NCBI GenBank assembly: GCA_030407315.1
Contig: JALQPE010002022.1
Coordinates: 1 to 55,006, forward strand
Direction: 5' to 3'
Origin: Asparagopsis taxiformis
Lineage: Eukaryota > Rhodophyta > Florideophyceae > Bonnemaisoniales > Bonnemaisoniaceae
DNA: 55,006 nucleotides
Shown: positions 29,215-38,404 of the stretch, piece after piece
How positions within the stretch are numbered: the first letter of the stretch is position 1
Layout of the letters: every line of letters begins with the position of its first letter
The notes under the pieces: generated by a model
What the model was told of the DNA's origin: nothing
Databases searched by the model: none
Seen by the model: only the letters and a program-made list of their open reading frames with translations
Made by a program: the position numbers and the translations under genes

Positions 29215-29817
29215 TGATGTGGGATTCTGAATTGTTTCTTTTGAGGGCTGTTTGTCAGAAAGTGTTAGACACGTTTCTTATGATTCGGTTGCAGGCAGTG
29301 ACGCACTGCGGTTAATTATTCTCCCTTGGGAGTGATGGGTGCCTCCTTGAAGGCGGTGGGTTGCCTCCTTGAAGGCGGTGGGTTGCCTCCTTGAAGGCGG
29401 TGGGTTGCCTCTTTGAAGGCGGTGGGTTGCTTCCTTGGAAGCAGGAGTGTTTCTCCCTTGGGAGAGTTAGAGGTTTTCTCTAATATTCGCCTTGGCGATT
29501 GGTGTGGTTTGGTTGATGTTTTCTTGTTGTTAATTGTCTTGCTTTAGTTGCTGGAGGATGTTCTACACCTACCACTTAAATACTGAACTCGAAATTATCT
29601 CTAGATGCTTCCCTTTTGGGTTGCGAGCTCGCTGGCTTCCGCAATGGATCTATCTCTAGGGTTATCACTGTCTTGCGCTGTGTCGTACTTCGAAGGAGAC
29701 AGCCACGTGGAGATTTTAGTGTCTCCTTCACACTGTCTTGGAGTTGACATGTTGTCATGGCTCTGTAAGCAGACAGTTGCGCAGTGAGTGTCGCACTGAT
29801 CACTTTTTCCATCAACA
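29215..29817. mobile_element. Putative solo LTR inside the Gypsy-2 5' LTR
   Basis: The 603-bp insert starts TGATGTGGG, ends CCATCAACA and is flanked by the 5-bp duplication GCTTG (29210-29214 and 29818-29822). TG...CA ends plus a short target duplication are the marks of an LTR; no internal coding is present, so it would be a solo LTR from an element family not otherwise seen here. The alternative is a deletion in the other LTR between two GCTTG copies. It contains a striking series of short hairpins at about 29320-29490. Confidence 0.65.
29320..29490. repeat. Hairpin array with 22-bp tandem units
   Basis: Four 22-bp units starting GCCTCCTTGAAGGC (29341, 29363, 29385, 29407), the last with one change, are followed by GCTTCCTTGGAAGC (29429). 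CTCCCTTGGGAG lies on both sides (about 29321 and 29453), then TTAGAGGTTTTCTCTAA and TCGCCTTGGCGA. Each can fold into a stem with a T-rich loop, and stem bases differ between copies while pairing is kept. Confidence 0.8.
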
Positions 29818-29841
29818 GCTTGAAGTGCTCGAATGTCTACA

Positions 29842-31037
29842 GCCTTCAGTCAGAGTACGAAAACAGATATCTTCGAGTTGAGGTAAAGCGCAAGGTAAAA
29901 AACAACTATCCACTAGCAGACCGAGAAAAGTAGTGAAAGGGCTCGATGAAGCAACCAAATTCCCGTTACAGAAGCAATCTGATGGTTGCGCAGGGGACAA
30001 GTTCAGCAACTGGTTAACAACCGTACAGGGGCCAGTGGTCGTGGTAGATGTGGTCATTGAAATTGTGCTGCTCATAGTAGATGTGGTTGTCATCAAAGTG
30101 CTGCTCTTGGTCAGAGTAGTAGTCGTCGTAGTGGTACTCGGGGTAGACGTGGTAGTCATAGAGCTCTCGGAAGACGCTGCAGGAAATACAGGAGCTAGAA
30201 CTATTACCGTTGGGACACTTGAGCTTGTCGTAGACCTCACGACCGTCCTTGCAGTAATAGGCGTGATTATAAGCGGCGTCATATCCAGAGTCGCAGAAGT
30301 GCCAAACGTCGCCAAAGTAAATTCAATAGGCAGTATTGTTGTTGTTCCCAATTGAGGCATTGTCACGGTGGCCAGAGGCACAGGCACAGTTGCGAAAGTT
30401 ATGGAAAGAGGAGGTCTAACAGTGACTGTGGTAGTCGTTCCTTCACCTAATGTTGGTAGGAGTGGCAGTACTGTGAATGGCAATTGCGAAACTGTCGCTG
30501 TACCCAAGGTTTCGGAACTTGTTTGGGCAGTTGAGGTGGTAGTCGATGTCATCGTCGTCGAGGAAGTCGTGATAATAGCAACTGCGGTAGATGCAGCAGC
30601 AGAAACAGAGGTGGTGATGGAAGTTGACGATGTGGTAGACGATGCGGAAGATGATGTCGAAGAGGTTGTTAATGAAACGGTTGATGATGCGGGAGACGTC
30701 GAAATTGGAATTGAAGTTGAAGTTGTGGGATTTGGAGGTAGCACACATGCAAATCCATCAACCTCTCGAATTCTGTCCCGGGCACATTCAGATACGACAC
30801 ATCCTCTGCTCATCGCGAAGGGGTCTGACATCTGCGGACAGCTATTCTTCGTAGACGGAAACACGCGCTTGGGCACGGATCAACAACGACAGGGAGGAAA
30901 CCCTGGCGTGCTGAAAAGTCAAGGCTGTAATCTAGTGTTGAAGATGCCCGCTTTGCGACAGACACTGCCAGTGCGGTTGGCCAAAGCCAAAGAGCTGAAT
31001 TGAGAGCCAAAAAGGCGAGGAGGGCGACGTGCGCCAT
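29842..31037 (-). pseudogene. Secreted Ser/Thr-rich (mucin-like) protein, main part, interrupted by Gypsy-2
   Basis: ATG at 31035-31037 starts a hydrophobic signal peptide ('MAHVALLAFLALNSALWLW'). After about 55 codons the coding continues in another frame near 30876, so a one-base lesion or an unseen intron lies there. The main frame has a Cys-containing head ('CPQMSDPFAMSRGCVVSEC'), roughly 230 residues dominated by Thr and Ser in runs, typical of O-glycosylated mucin-like stalks, and a Cys-rich tail ('DCFCNGNLVASSSPFTTF', 'SCFLPCALPQLEDICF'). It reads into the Gypsy-2 LTR at 29841; the original end lies at 18713-18818. A cell-surface or extracellular-matrix role is likely. The Val-rich plus-strand frames here are shadows of the Thr codons. 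Confidence 0.75.
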
Positions 31038-33590
31038 GGCTGAAGACTTTTTGAGGGCTGGGAAATGAAAATGTGCTTGTTCACAGGGGAAGAGTGTATC
31101 ACTAAGTACGTTTTACGAGCTAGATTGAAATAAGTAATAGAAAGCTTTCATGCAACTCGCAACTGTTGTAAGAAGCAGTAAGGGCTCATATCTGCCCAGT
31201 ATTCCATGGGCATTGGAAAGAGTGACATCAGCAGAAAGGTATCGATGCATTTCTCACATTCCGACCCAAAGACCATTACATATTTGCGACAACAAATGCA
31301 GAAGATCGGTCTTCAGTAGTAGAGCTGAATGAATAAAAAATACTTTCTGCGTGCCTTGAAAACCTATTATCTTCAACGAAGCTACAGGAAATGTATATCT
31401 GGCTAGGATTATACGTTGTGGTCATGTCGAGTGTCATGCTAGAAGAAGTTGTATCAATAATCTCGGGAGCTAAACCGACGGTATTAAACAAGTGCAAAGG
31501 GTCACTCTCCGTTCTAGTCGATTTCGTCGCGTTTTAACCAAATTTTAAACTTTCTGTCCGTCTGTTGTGATTTCTTTTTCATGGTTGAGATGGTGTGCGA
31601 CAAACGGCTGGAGTACTGCGTGTGTGTCGAGATAGAGGTTCATCCTTCCTCTTCTACTCTAGCTAGAATCGGCGGCGAAGCCAGAGAAGTAGTAATGGAC
31701 TGTATAGCTGTAATAGTGTTACTGAAAATATTGTGATCATTCGGTAGTGTGAGATGCAGATGATTAGAATATCCTGATCTTACCATGTTGCAATTGTCAG
31801 CTCTTAGCTCCTCGGCATACATGTCTCACATGCCCACGTCACACGACTTGCGAACAGTCCACAATGCGCAGTCTCCTGCCATGCTCCGTACACGAAGTGA
31901 CTTCACTCATCCAGATCAGCGCATGCATTCTGCATGCGCCTGTGTCGGATGATTTTGCTGACAGATGGTCGCATCTAGATATAGCGAACCAATAGTCATC
32001 TACTAGGTCAGTGATACAACTTGTCGCGACAGATCCACCTAGTACTAAGGGTCCAGCTGGTGTACGGATCACTCGATGCTCGGCTAAATTTTTCGGGCTT
32101 TACATTCAGCTCAGTTTCATAAAGTAATCAGCAGAGGTCTACTTTGCATGTCGTTTCCTTCATCTAGACACCATTCATCATGTCCAAATGGACAATGAAA
32201 GAGTTGCGGTGTAGCAGTACTGTTACACAATTTACTGCAACAAAGCAAGTCCGTCCTTGCCCATTTGTGCGTGATGAATGGGGTATCTAACGGCGAAATA
32301 CACGCCACATCCTTGTTGATCTCATTCGTCCAAAGCTAACAAGTCTTGCGTCAACACCCAAACAAGACCGCAAGCCAATTACCTTTACAACCTCTTCCCA
32401 GCTCTTCCGGCGTGTAGGTCACTTTCATGCCAACATGTTCAGTCCACTATCCGGCACAAACGCGATAGCTGTACCCCGTTTCAACATGGAAATAACCATT
32501 TCCCACGCATACTAGCCATCTAGCCGAGAACGAAATTCAGCCAGCCACCATGTGATGCCGAGTTGCCCGCGATGAGTCGGGCGTCCTTCATAAGAAATTA
32601 ATTCTTCTCGCTTTCGTGTTGGCTTTCGGACATAACAACTCTCTGTTTCAGCCGTTCGATCTCCAGAGAGAGATCAACCCGTAGCGTTTCGAACGACAAC
32701 CCTCGTGAGCGAAGGAAGTTGACTGATTGATGTTATGGATAGATAAATGCTCACGCAATCGAAAAGAAAATTTGGGGCGGTAGCAGCCAGTAAGTAGATC
32801 AGAGATCTCATGTGAGATCACAAATCGAAAAATAGGCGCCCTAGACTGCTAGAAACATTCAAAACTTTCAGGATATATTATTATTTTGAGTAGATGTGCT
32901 GGATATGTCGGAACATACCAATAACGCACTGCATTACAGTAGTTGTCAGAACAGTATTTGAACCCACGCCATCTGATAACGATATTGAAACCATTATTGA
33001 GTAACGCGTGTAAACCGTTCAGATCTCTTCATAAGGATAACGATGCATGTCCGTTAACTCTGCTGCGATACAGTATCAAGAGTGTCCAAATCCCGCAGAG
33101 CCGTGGCACAAGAGGTATGACGGCTAGCCAGTTCTGAGAAGGCCTATGAGGACGAAATTGGTACGATGATCTCATGCACCAGTGTTAACAACAGCTGGAA
33201 GCCTACATAAGTGTTCATCAATGCAGCCGAAACCGCTCGAAACCACGCCGCGCGAACGAGTCCATGCATGGACAGCAGGTTCCATCACAAAAGCGTATTT
33301 CGCACACCTCACCAGCTTGGGACATACGCGTTACTTATATGTCTCGAAGACGAAACCGTATGTAGCAAGTCGCCACTTGCACAAATCCCGCAAAAAACCG
33401 CAACGATTTATCTCCCATCCGTCGATTTGCTTCCATTGGAATACAGTTTCTGAAAAAGCTCTCATATCTATCGTCACTCCATCTGTATCCAATCCGAAGT
33501 CTTGTTGCTTCGCCCACACTTGATCAAGTATCACCCTTACAACATGGCAACTTCGTTCCCACTTCTCTCAACCGCCCCGCCTCACCCGTC
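31038..33590. other. Intergenic region, nothing recognised
   Basis: This 2.5-kb stretch lies between the divergent secreted-protein genes and should contain both promoters. The open frames are short (at most about 113 codons) and show no known motif; no tRNA-like or LTR-like structure was seen. Confidence 0.4.
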
Positions 33591-35480
33591 ATGCAAACCA
33601 GACTCAACCAGCCCATCTATTGCCCCCTTCTCCTCATCACCATCCTGTGCCTCCTCTCAACTGCAACCTCTACAGCCACACCGAGACGCAACCATATCTA
33701 CGCTGCCATTCTCAACCGAATCTCAAGCGCCGAGTTTCATCAACACAGCGACTCCCATTCCGTTCTACCCCGCTCCCGTCCCCCGCTCAACCCATTTATC
33801 CACACCAAACTCAAACAATTCCCTCTCGACCTACACTCTTTCTTCCCCCGTCCCCACAAACCATTCCTCCTCCACCACCTTCAACGACAACCTTCATCCG
33901 GCCTCTCTGGTGAACTCTGCACGACTGACCAACAATGCGCCCCACCGCGCCGTTGCATTGATGTTCAATCTTCGACACCGTGTTCCACCTCGTCCGGTTG
34001 TCTATGTCTGCCACCAAACCCTGTCGACTTGATATGTGAGTGTAGGGACACCGAGTGTCTGGAAGGGGATGTATGCTCTGTGGTGGGTTTCAATAATATG
34101 TGTGTATCGCCTGTTCGTGGTTTCCCACCGATAGACTGTGGTGGTCCTGGTAACTTCACCGGGAGAGCTTGCAGTAGAGACAGTGATTGTGCTGGTCTAA
34201 GAAAGTGTATTTCATCTGAAGATGTCACAATGTCATGTTCCGAACCTCCCTGTTTCTGTTTTCCAATTGACTTCGAAGATCAACAATGTTCATGTCGTAA
34301 ACCAGATTGTTTGGAGGGGGACAGGTGTACCGATTTTGGAGAAAAAGTTTCGTTATGTGCGTTTGCCACGAGCGCCCTCCCACCACTTGTGTGTGATGGC
34401 GCAATGAAATTCACAGGGGAGTCTTGTACAAATGATGTGGAGTGCTCAGGGCATCGTTACTGCACTGATATCGAGGATTTAACACCATGTACAACTTCGT
34501 CAGGTTGCATCTGCCGTCCTCCAAACCCACGAGACGTTAGTTGTGGCTGCCCTCATATCGGGTGTTTGGACGGAGATGTTTGCAGTTACTTGGGGGGAAA
34601 TGTCACAACTTGCATTTCAAGCAATCTAAACGTCACACGCGTCGCACCATGTCAGGACATTGGCACAGATTTTGGACAGAGCTGTAAAGCAGATAACGAC
34701 TGCAGACCTTTACACGCATGTATGGATATTGGTGAGGTTGTCCAGCCTTGTGGCAATTCGACACAGTGTGTTTGCATTGCAGATAATCTCAATGATGAAG
34801 GTGGATTCACAGGTGAACAGTGCAGGGAGGACAAGGATTGCGCTGGGTTGAGATTCTGTCAGAATAGGGACTTGGAGCCATGCCAAGGTACTCAGCTATG
34901 TACATGCCACTCGGTTGATGGTTCAGACCACTTGTGTTCCTGTGAAGATCCGGAATGTCTTGATGGCGACTACTGCACAGTTGGAGGGTTCTGTTTTTCT
35001 ATTGGAGTTGGACTGTTGGAACCGATCAAATGTCCAGATACTCTGCCACTGCCATCCAGTTCATTCTCCGAAGCAAGTACAAGTTCTACACCACAAGCAG
35101 ACGACCCCCCACTCCAAGTATCCCCCTTTCCCCTCCCAGCCACCAACGTATGTATCGACGCACGCGCCCTCTCACACTTCCCCAAACATCAGCTCGTCTA
35201 TGCAGAACACGCCGTTGCCGACGTGCTCTGTGATTCGTCGGGGAGCTGTGCAACCGCCGGGCATATGGTGCATTACAATGGAGCCGCGATGATGATGAAA
35301 ACGTATTGCGGAATGGCTGGGTGTGATGAGCGAGTGATGGCGGTGAATAGTCCACGATATCGACGAGGGATTCGAGTTGGATCGCGGACGGCCGGGTTGG
35401 AATTCACGTGCTTTGCGGCGCGTTACGGGAGTCGAGGCGAGGAGATGGTATTGGCTGCTGCAGTTCGCGTTGGACTCTAG
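33591..35480 (+). CDS. Secreted Cys-repeat protein with conserved-looking C-terminal domain
   Basis: This is an intact 629-codon frame. Residues 1-30 form a signal peptide with core 'LLLITILCLLSTATS'. Residues 31-105 are basic and proline-rich. Four to five tandem modules of about 80 residues follow, at roughly 107-185, 190-268, 275-354, 361-403 (half length) and 407-481. Each has the pattern C-x5-C-x5/6-C, then a C-x-C pair, and ends with 'CLEGD.C' or 'CLDGD.C'. After a Ser/Pro linker (482-518) comes a domain of about 110 residues starting 'VCIDARALSHFPKHQLVY' and ending 'VLAAAVRVGL'. I do not recognise a named family. The modules resemble disulphide-rich extracellular repeats, so a wall, matrix or adhesion role is likely. 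It is the only undamaged gene of the three-gene secreted cluster. Confidence 0.85.
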   Translation: MQTRLNQPIYCPLLLITILCLLSTATSTATPRRNHIYAAILNRISSAEFHQHSDSHSVLPRSRPPLNPFIHTKLKQFPLDLHSFFPRPHKPFLLHHLQRQPSSGLSGELCTTDQQCAPPRRCIDVQSSTPCSTSSGCLCLPPNPVDLICECRDTECLEGDVCSVVGFNNMCVSPVRGFPPIDCGGPGNFTGRACSRDSDCAGLRKCISSEDVTMSCSEPPCFCFPIDFEDQQCSCRKPDCLEGDRCTDFGEKVSLCAFATSALPPLVCDGAMKFTGESCTNDVECSGHRYCTDIEDLTPCTTSSGCICRPPNPRDVSCGCPHIGCLDGDVCSYLGGNVTTCISSNLNVTRVAPCQDIGTDFGQSCKADNDCRPLHACMDIGEVVQPCGNSTQCVCIADNLNDEGGFTGEQCREDKDCAGLRFCQNRDLEPCQGTQLCTCHSVDGSDHLCSCEDPECLDGDYCTVGGFCFSIGVGLLEPIKCPDTLPLPSSSFSEASTSSTPQADDPPLQVSPFPLPATNVCIDARALSHFPKHQLVYAEHAVADVLCDSSGSCATAGHMVHYNGAAMMMKTYCGMAGCDERVMAVNSPRYRRGIRVGSRTAGLEFTCFAARYGSRGEEMVLAAAVRVGL

Positions 35481-36949
35481 CAAGTGTCTTCAATGACTAC
35501 CCGGCATTTGGTGGGCTGAATTGAGTGTGGTGCGGCACCATTGAAGCTTGCGGCGCATGGGATCAAGGCACTCAAAGATATCGATGTCTGGCCCCATTCC
35601 ATAATTAGGAGCATGCGTCTTCTCGCAGCAAGAGTACTCTTACCCGCATTTGATCATCCAGATGCTAGTTGATGGGCACCAAACAGCTCAAGCCTAGACT
35701 GTAGAGAAAAAAGGAGTCAGCGTCATGCAGAATACTAATCGCAAAGCGCTGTGAGCGAAAAACCCGAGCACCACAATTGTGTTTCGATCGTTGTTGGGTG
35801 GTGATGATGAAAAGTTCCAGATGGTCGTGTACAGCTTAGCAATGCAAGGAAGCTCCACGCACGGTCCGGCAGCGGCCACTAAGTCGTATCTATGTGAAAT
35901 GTAGAGGTCTTTTGATACTACTATTTTCACAGCACACATTTCCACAAGATCAATTTTCATGAAAAGGATACGCAGTATTTCTTACCGAGCAATGTATGAA
36001 TTGCCCTAATGCCTGATCTACCTCAATTGAGAAGGCAACTCCTGCTTTGTCGTGCTTCGCCGGTTTACATTCGGGCAAGAAAAAGAATTACCTCTGGTTA
36101 TCTCCCTCTACTCTCTCTCCTCCCCCATATTATATAAACTAGGAGAAGCAACCATATGTGAATTAGCTGGAAGGAGGGGATACGTAAAATGGGCATCAGT
36201 ATCTGTAATCGGGTGTTTGATAACACCCGTAAAACGGAATAAGTTTTCAAGGCACAGAAAGTATTACAACTTCGAAACGTCAGCTGAGAAACGAAAATTT
36301 GACGGGTACAGTAGTATTCCTGTACAGTATGTACCACCGGAACCGCTCAGATGGGAAAAGAGACTGATCTATGCCTGTGCGAGTTTACCGCGGCCACCAC
36401 GCACCGCCGGCGAGAAGCATCATCCGGTCGAGGTTACCATTCCAGCCCTCCCCAACAGCGCAGCACAGTCTGCATCGTCCACAGTAACTATCTTTTTACG
36501 CCCTCCCTCTATCCCTAGTTTACCTCATCACATAGTTTGGCTACCCTAGGGCAGCCATCGTATGCGATGGTCAAAGCGATGCTGAAAGAGCCGCATGCCC
36601 CTGGGTTAACCAAGTTATTATTGGCCAAACCTGCATTAAACATGCGCTCTAATAGGCACTACAATTATGTTTTTCGGTGCCCGAAGTTCTGGGTCCACTA
36701 GCGGAAAGCGGGGAGGATGTTAAATTACGAATACAATGCCAAAATAGAAGTAGGCCATACAAATGGATCATCCAATAGAACTAGTATCGTTCCCATTATG
36801 CACAGCCGACAATGCTGATGCAGCAGCAACACGTAGATTTCTGTCTATTCCTGACCTTTTTGTGAAACTAAGCGTTCATCCGCGATAAAAAGCTGTGACT
36901 CAGAGTAGAACTCGTATGTACTTCGTTATCAATAACAACTTCTGGAACC
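35481..36949. other. Intergenic region with one unsupported open frame
   Basis: This region lies between two plus-strand secreted-protein genes. A 165-codon plus frame at 36052-36549 is open but has no signal peptide or known motif, and I do not call it a gene. Confidence 0.4.
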
Positions 36950-37950
36950 ATGAAATCACTCTTCACCTGGCTCGCTGTGATTTCTTTCTTCACATTGAGG
37001 AGCAACATACAGCCAGCTTCGTCTCGATTCACTGTCCGTCGATGCCCCGACGGTGGATTCTTCTGTGACCGACTCGGTACGCCTACGGTGTCCCCAGCCC
37101 CAAGCCTCCAGCCCGTCGCGTTTACTGGAGCATTCAAGACGGAAGTGTTCTCTTTCTCTGCGAACATCACTGCAAGATTTAGTAAATCAGATTACTATAT
37201 TCTCACTGGGGCTAGACCCGGGCTTTTCACTGCAGTTGGGACTCTCCGAGCGCAATTCACATCTATCATTGAAGCGCTGAGTGTTGACGCTGATGCCGCT
37301 TTCGGGGTCGGTTTCTTTCGTGATGAAAGCTCTCAAGGCACCGACAACGGTTTCGTCAATCTGCAATCCATTACAAAAAGCATTCCACATATCTCCTCTG
37401 CATTCAGTTCACTCAGAGTGGAGGGTGGGGGTGACTTTCCCGATGCGAACCTAGTCGCATTGCATCGCCTGGCCACAGATGGTTCCATTGGGTGGAGACC
37501 TGATGCTCGTAAAATCATCGTGTACATCGGAGCATCCCCAGGACATGAACCCACATGCGACCGTGGAAAGACCCTGACTCGACAAACAGTAATCGAAGAA
37601 TTGAACACCAAGAACATTGGTGTCGTCGCTGTTTCTTTCGGTGAGGATGGATTGAATGCTGGTACGACAAGATTCGGGGAGTGCTCTGATGAACTACGTT
37701 CTTCGCGAGGTCAAGCAGACGAAATTGTGCGACGAACCAGTGGAACACGTGCACCGTTTTTCGACCAAGAAATGGTCGTCTCTGGTATTACAGCGGCTGT
37801 TGTCGCAGTTCCATATGTGTTTTACGCTGATTCTAGTGATTGTGAAGGGATTGTTAGTCTCTCATCTACTCCGAGTCTTCCAATTTTTGTATTCACAGAC
37901 ACTACGGTTATGACCCAACAGGAATTGACAGTTCGAAGAGATCTAGATAC
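36950..37950 (+). pseudogene. Secreted von Willebrand A-like protein, 5' part, interrupted by Gypsy-3
   Basis: Coding starts with a signal peptide ('MKSLFTWLAVISFFTL', cleavage near residue 25), then 'RRCPDGGFFCDRLGTP'. Residues about 60-290 have the shape of a VWA or integrin-beta I-like domain: 'SIIEALSVDADAAFGVGFF', 'SAFSSLRVEGGGDFPDAN', 'KIIVYIGASPGHEP' and 'VIEELNTKNIGVVAVSFG'. The metal-site motif DxSxS is not seen at the expected first strand ('YYILTGARPGLF'), so metal binding is doubtful. The frame runs into the Gypsy-3 LTR at 37951. Joined to 43617 it continues about 36 residues to a TAG. Likely an extracellular adhesion-type protein, now truncated. Confidence 0.75.
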
Positions 37951-38368
37951 TGTGACAACTCGTGATGGCCGAGCCGGATCTGTGGCAGTATCTGGTGAAG
38001 TGTGCCGAGGAAAGGGAGATGGAAAGTACACGAGATTGGTAATGGCGATGTCGCTCTGCCTTTTTTTCCCTAGTGGACCAGGAGAGGATGCCTTTATAGA
38101 GTCGAGACCACAAGGCAACTTTGCAGCTATGCTACCGTTGCTGTTAGACTGTCTTATGGGTAGTGCAACCCAGAAGATAATATTTGTCTATGGTGTGTAT
38201 CCTTCATTCAGCATGGGCCCATTATTACTTGTCCTTCATCAATGCAGGCTAGTAAGGTATGGGTAGCTACAGTGCCGGTATCAGTATCGCCTGGGTAGCG
38301 CAACGTCAGCCAATAGAAGACGGACCAATATCCTAGTCTGGATTAGCCAGCTCTAGTAAGGCGTTACA
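37951..38368 (-). repeat. Gypsy-3 3' LTR
   Basis: On the plus strand it reads TGTGACAACTCG to AGGCGTTACA. On the minus strand it is preceded by CTCAGGGGCAC, a likely polypurine tract similar to the GGGGCA of Gypsy-2. Confidence 0.95.
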
Positions 38369-38404
38369 GTGCCCCTGAGTGTGCTTACAGTGCAGGAAGT
38401 ACAC

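Larger units (their letters stand above)
18819..29841 (-). mobile_element. Gypsy-2, chromodomain Ty3/Gypsy element carrying two nested insertions
   Basis: LTRs begin TGTAGAC and end GTCTACA on the plus strand. The 4-bp target duplication GCCT is at 18815-18818 and 29842-29845. The element is on the minus strand and encodes one long Gag-Pol polyprotein with a chromodomain end. It is interrupted by Copia-2 (21088-25822) in RNase H and by a solo-LTR-like insert (29215-29817) in its 5' LTR. Without these the element is about 5.7 kb. The aligned 450 bp of the two LTRs look identical, so all three insertions are young. It interrupts a secreted-protein gene. Confidence 0.95.
28784..29841 (-). repeat. 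Gypsy-2 5' LTR with internal insertion
   Basis: It matches the 3' LTR in two blocks (28784-29214 and 29823-29841). The 608 bp between them are a 603-bp insert plus a repeated GCTTG. As the 3' LTR lacks the insert, it arrived after Gypsy-2 integrated, or the 3' LTR lost it between GCTTG repeats. Confidence 0.9.

Noticed and set aside
29215..29817. Simple deletion of 608 bp from the Gypsy-2 3' LTR instead of an insertion
   Set aside because: Possible through the GCTTG repeats, but TG...CA ends exactly inside a 5-bp duplication favour an LTR insertion; kept only as an alternative.
29933..31003. Valine-rich plus-strand open frames over the Ser/Thr-rich gene
   Set aside because: They are the antisense of Thr and Ser codon runs; the minus strand has a signal peptide, cysteine motifs and a coherent end across the transposon, so the plus frames are shadows.
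36052..36549. 165-codon plus-strand open frame
   Set aside because: No signal peptide, domain or compositional support; it could be chance in a non-coding spacer.
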